Source: Larix sibirica (Eukaryota > Streptophyta > Pinopsida > Pinales > Pinaceae). Taken from it: a stretch of 20,790 bases of DNA. Below are positions 18,632 through 20,790 of the stretch, piece after piece. Made by a program: the position numbers and the translations under genes. Each line of letters opens with the position of its first letter. Position 1 is the first letter of the stretch. The notes under the pieces are model-generated. The model was not told the origin of the DNA and did not search any database. It was given only the letters and a program-made list of their open reading frames with translations. The stretch is taken from positions 1 through 20,790 of the forward strand of contig NWUY0300031512.1 in NCBI GenBank assembly GCA_004151065.3. The letters are read 5' to 3'.

Positions 18632-19919
18632 TATCTATTGTTGTGGGTAGAGGAGGGTCCTCCTCCTGCTAGTCTCCCATTTTCTTTCCTTGTTATTCTG
18701 GCTCTGGTGTTCCTGCTGAAGGCCATGTCTATTGTTGCTTGAGATCCTTGGATTTTCTCGCGTTCTGCTTCTTCTTCCTTAGGTCTTTGCTTGTTTTTCG
18801 AATTGTTTTTGGATGATCTATCAGTGAGATTCTTCCGAAGATGCAGGGGAGGCTATTGGATTTTGTAACTTTGCATAGGAGGGTGAGCCTTTATTCCTTT
18901 TGGGGCTTGGGGTGTTTTGGGGCTGGAGGTCTTTCGGATCTTCTTGGATTTGGGGTGCTTCTGAAGATTCCTTGTTGCTCAGGGATTTCTCCTTCTTCTG
19001 GGGATTTCCTGGATTTTGGATATTTCAAGAGCTTTGAATCTATTCCTTGTTGTTGTTAACCATAGGGTTTTGAGTGTGATGATCTGCTTTCTTGAGCTTT
19101 GACCTTTTGGATGAGGTTTTTGGTCCATTTGGCATTTTTTTGAATACTGTCCATTGTTCTTTTTTCCCTCTCTGTCTGGATCTACGGGCTTCTTCTTGCA
19201 TGATCGAGCGAAAGTGCCCATATTCGATGGCAATACCTGCATTTAAATGGAATTTGTTCGTAATCTAGTTCCTGGATATGAGACCAGTCTGCCACTTTGA
19301 GATTTATCGCTTCTGGGAGTCCATATTCCAGATCTACTTCAACGCAGATTCTTGCACATGAAAATTGGTCTTTTCATCTGCTTTATCTATGTATTTTCCG
19401 AGGGTATTTCCGATGGCTTCTAGATGATTCTAGATTCCAGCAATGGAGGGGTAGATGGGAGTCTCACCCACACGGGACTGCAGATGGGAATATCTTGGGA
19501 TGGATCAAATATGGATTCCATTTGTTCATATAAATCCCTTGTGGTCCCCATGAAGTATGGCCCGTTCCTAAAGATTAATTCAGATCTTGTTTGCTTTCAA
19601 ACGAATAGCAAAGAAGACCTTTCCCAGGAAGTAAGATTTTACTTCTTCCGAGATCAGAGGTCTCCAATTTTTCTGCACCCATGTTTCAGTGGTTTTCGGA
19701 GAGGCCATAGACCTGTGAACTGGCCAATCAGTCCTTGTTCCACAGATTGAGAGTGTCTTGCAAGGTTTCTCTATCGCAACGCAACGATGGGTATCTCTCG
19801 TAGTTTTTTCACAAACTTCTGTTGAGAAGCAGTGAGGGTCTTTTTCCCTTGAGCGCGATAAGCTTCAGAAAGTCAGAGAGCTCAGAGGGGAGGGGAGGGT
19901 CGTTTCCTCCCGAGGCCAT
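18632..19919 (-). pseudogene. ORF1 remnant of LINE D (DUF4283 and zinc knuckle)
   Basis: RNA-binding, nucleic-acid chaperone-like protein of plant L1 elements. The probable start is the ATG at 19919-19917 (MASGGNDPPLPSELSDF). A DUF4283-like region follows, with 'FRNGPYFMGTTRDLYEQ' and 'PVWVRLP' (about 19590-19450), then 'ICVEVDLEYGLPEAI' and 'YEQIPFKCRYC' leading to a zinc knuckle of the C-x2-C-x4-H-x4-C type at 19241-19198. One-base shifts split that knuckle over three frames. A basic, proline- and serine-rich tail runs to about 18640. Several further shifts and stops are present. The frame in which ORF1 should end at the ORF2 start is unclear: one frame has TAG at 18637-18635, and another overlaps the ORF2 ATG. 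Confidence 0.85.
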
Positions 19920-19997
19920 TGAGGTGGAGCTCGAAGGCCGAGCCCTAACCATAGGAAGGAGAAAAGATCGGATAGGTTGAGCCCTAGACGCATAAAG
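19920..19997 (-). other. 5' leader of LINE D
   Basis: The 78 bases upstream of the ORF1 ATG on the minus strand, pyrimidine-rich (tctccttcctatgg). They are probably the 3' part of the element's 5' UTR. The rest of the UTR and the internal promoter are not visible because homology to fragment E begins right after base 19998. Confidence 0.55.
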
Positions 19998-19998
19998 N
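19998..19998. other. Undetermined base at a repeat junction
   Basis: The only N in the window. Left of it lies the 5' leader of LINE D; right of it, sequence homologous to 18353 onward starts at once. The N may be a scaffold gap reduced to one base or a poor-quality base at a true duplication breakpoint. Confidence 0.7.
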
Positions 19999-20282
19999 GT
20001 GAGCTCTGTGTAGATCCAGTGCTGAGTGGCGACAGAGCTGTGCAATTGGAATTTTTCCGAATACCATAGGGTTGCTAAGCCGTCGGATGCCCCTCTGGCG
20101 CTGACAACAATTCCTGTATTTTTCTTCCATTTTTCGCTTCCAATGGAAAGGACGACCTTTTCATCGAGTTTGGTCTCTTGGAGTAGGAGGATGTTTGGCA
20201 TGTCAATTTTTTGGAGATATTTGACTGCTTTTAATTTGTTGGGGCTTCCCAGTCCTCTGCAGTTCCAAGAGACCAGCTTCAT
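19999..20282 (-). pseudogene. Endonuclease N-terminus of fragment E
   Basis: Starts at the ATG at 20282 with 'MKLVSWNCRGLGSPNKLKAV', closer to the family consensus than the D copy ('NCRG' is kept; D has 'NCQR'). It keeps 'LLLQETKLDE' with the catalytic Glu, and 'IVVSARGASDGLATLW', which corresponds to the G-L-A segment of the fold. About 95 codons are open up to the N at 19998, where the domain is cut off. If the N is read as any base, the frame runs on into the D leader and the ORF1 N-terminus (to 19809), which is a product of the junction and not a natural protein. Confidence 0.88.
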
Positions 20283-20285
20283 TAT

Positions 20286-20790
20286 CTAATGTTGTGGGTA
20301 GAGGAGGGTCCTCTTCCTGCTAAGTCGCCCATTTTATTTCCTGTTATTCTGGCTCTGGTGTTCCTGCTAAAGGCCATGTCTATTGTTGCCTAAGATCCTT
20401 GGATTTTCTCACATTCTACTTCTTCTTCTCTTAGGTCTTTTCTTGTTTTTCGACCTAGCTTTTTGGATGATCTATCTATGAGATCTTCCGAAGATGCACG
20501 GGAAGCTATAGGTTTGGATTTTGTAACTTTTGCATAGGAGGGTGAGCCTTTATTCCTTTTGGGGATTGGGGTGTTCTGGGGCTGGAGGTCTTTCGTATCT
20601 TCTTGGATTTGGGGTGTTTCTTGAGATTCTTGTTGCTCAGGTATTTGTCCTTATTCTCGGGCTTCGGGGATTTCCTGGATTTCTGATATTTCAAGAGTTT
20701 TGAATCTGTTCCTGTTTTTGTTAACCATAGGGTTTTGAAACTGATGATCTGCTTTTCTTGAGCTTTGACCTTTTGATGAGGTTTTTGGTC
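20286..20790 (-). pseudogene. ORF1 C-terminal remnant of fragment E
   Basis: Corresponds to 18632-19125 in LINE D. It is the basic, Lys/Pro/Ser-rich tail of ORF1, for example 'SSPRTPQSPKGIKAHPPMQK' in the open piece 20694-20506. As in D, a TAG lies just upstream of the endonuclease ATG (TAG-ATA-ATG in both copies). The zinc knuckle would lie beyond the window end. Frameshifts against the D copy show that at least one of the two has decayed. Confidence 0.7.

Larger units (their letters stand above)
13792..19997 (-). mobile_element. LINE D: near full-length L1-type retrotransposon
   Basis: About 6.2 kb on the minus strand, in the order of a complete plant L1: 5' leader (19997-19920), ORF1 (from ATG at 19919), ORF2 (from ATG at 18631) with endonuclease, RT, zf-RVT and RNase H (stop at 14376), then a 3' UTR and an A-rich tail (tttttattttttt on the plus strand, 13794-13806). 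Length and layout match full-length plant L1 elements of 6-7 kb. Many frameshifts and stops have destroyed both ORFs. The 5' limit coincides with an undetermined base at 19998, so the true 5' end and the upstream target-site duplication cannot be seen. Confidence 0.92.
19999..20790 (-). mobile_element. LINE fragment E: second copy of the D 5' region
   Basis: Aligned by eye to 18353-19125 at an offset of 1646 (left end) to 1665 (right end), with about one difference per ten bases plus small indels. It covers the C-terminal part of ORF1 and the first part of the endonuclease, and is cut by the window end. It lacks RT and everything downstream. Loss of the 3' part is not expected of an ordinary LINE insertion, so it is either one arm of a tandem duplication (unit about 1,646 bp) or an assembly join of two copies. 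Confidence 0.85.

Noticed and set aside
18331-19059. Plus-strand open frames opposite the endonuclease and ORF1 of LINE D (18331-18573, 18494-18742, 18841-19059).
   Set aside because: They are mirror frames of minus-strand LINE coding sequence and match no family.
19809-20282. 157-codon frame joining endonuclease to the ORF1 N-terminus.
   Set aside because: It passes through the undetermined base and a repeat junction, so it is an artefact of the D/E boundary rather than a fusion gene.
1-20790. tRNA, rRNA or CRISPR-like arrays.
   Set aside because: No cloverleaf-like set of conserved tRNA boxes, rRNA core words or regularly spaced repeats was seen on either strand.

Overview
The window looks like transposon-rich nuclear DNA of a seed plant. 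It is AT-rich and holds no intact host gene. What can be read is a set of decayed L1-type non-LTR retrotransposons (LINEs). They have the plant layout: an ORF1 with a DUF4283-like region and a CCHC zinc knuckle, then an ORF2 with APE-type endonuclease, reverse transcriptase (RT), a zf-RVT zinc-binding region and a C-terminal RNase H. No archaeal, bacterial or phage signal was seen. The species cannot be told from this sequence; a dicot or gymnosperm fits the base composition better than a grass.

Layout. Bases 1-620 are AT-rich with two small tandem duplications. LINE A (minus strand, about 625-3965) is 5'-truncated, with RT and zf-RVT remnants and a T10 run that is its poly(A) tail. LINE B (plus strand, 4063-6782) is 5'-truncated inside RT and flanked by a perfect 17-bp target-site duplication (4046-4062 and 6783-6799). 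Bases 6800-10529 are AT-rich, with short direct repeats and one unidentified open stretch (7892-8299). LINE C (minus, about 10530-11374) is only an RNase H domain plus 3' end. Bases 11375-13369 hold nothing recognised. Bases 13370-13791 carry a CACTA-like terminal motif followed by a cluster of short degenerate repeats. LINE D (minus, about 13792-19997) is close to full length: 5' leader, ORF1, endonuclease, RT, zf-RVT, RNase H, 3' UTR and A-rich tail. A single undetermined base at 19998 separates D from fragment E (19999 to the window end). E repeats the ORF1 C-terminus and endonuclease N-terminus of D at an offset of about 1.65 kb.

LINEs make up roughly two thirds of the window. Every element has stop codons or frameshifts, so none encodes a working protein. 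In life the pieces act together: ORF1 binds the RNA, the endonuclease nicks the target, RT copies the RNA in place, and RNase H removes the template. Several key residues can still be read: FIDD in the RT of D, FVDD in that of B, and DEDD in the RNase H of C and D. Others are lost: FVDG in A, and Glu to Lys in the RNase H of B. I found no previously undescribed system. The points most worth checking are the D/E junction, the CACTA-like end, the unusually clear insertion signature of B, and the different RNase H lineages carried by these elements.
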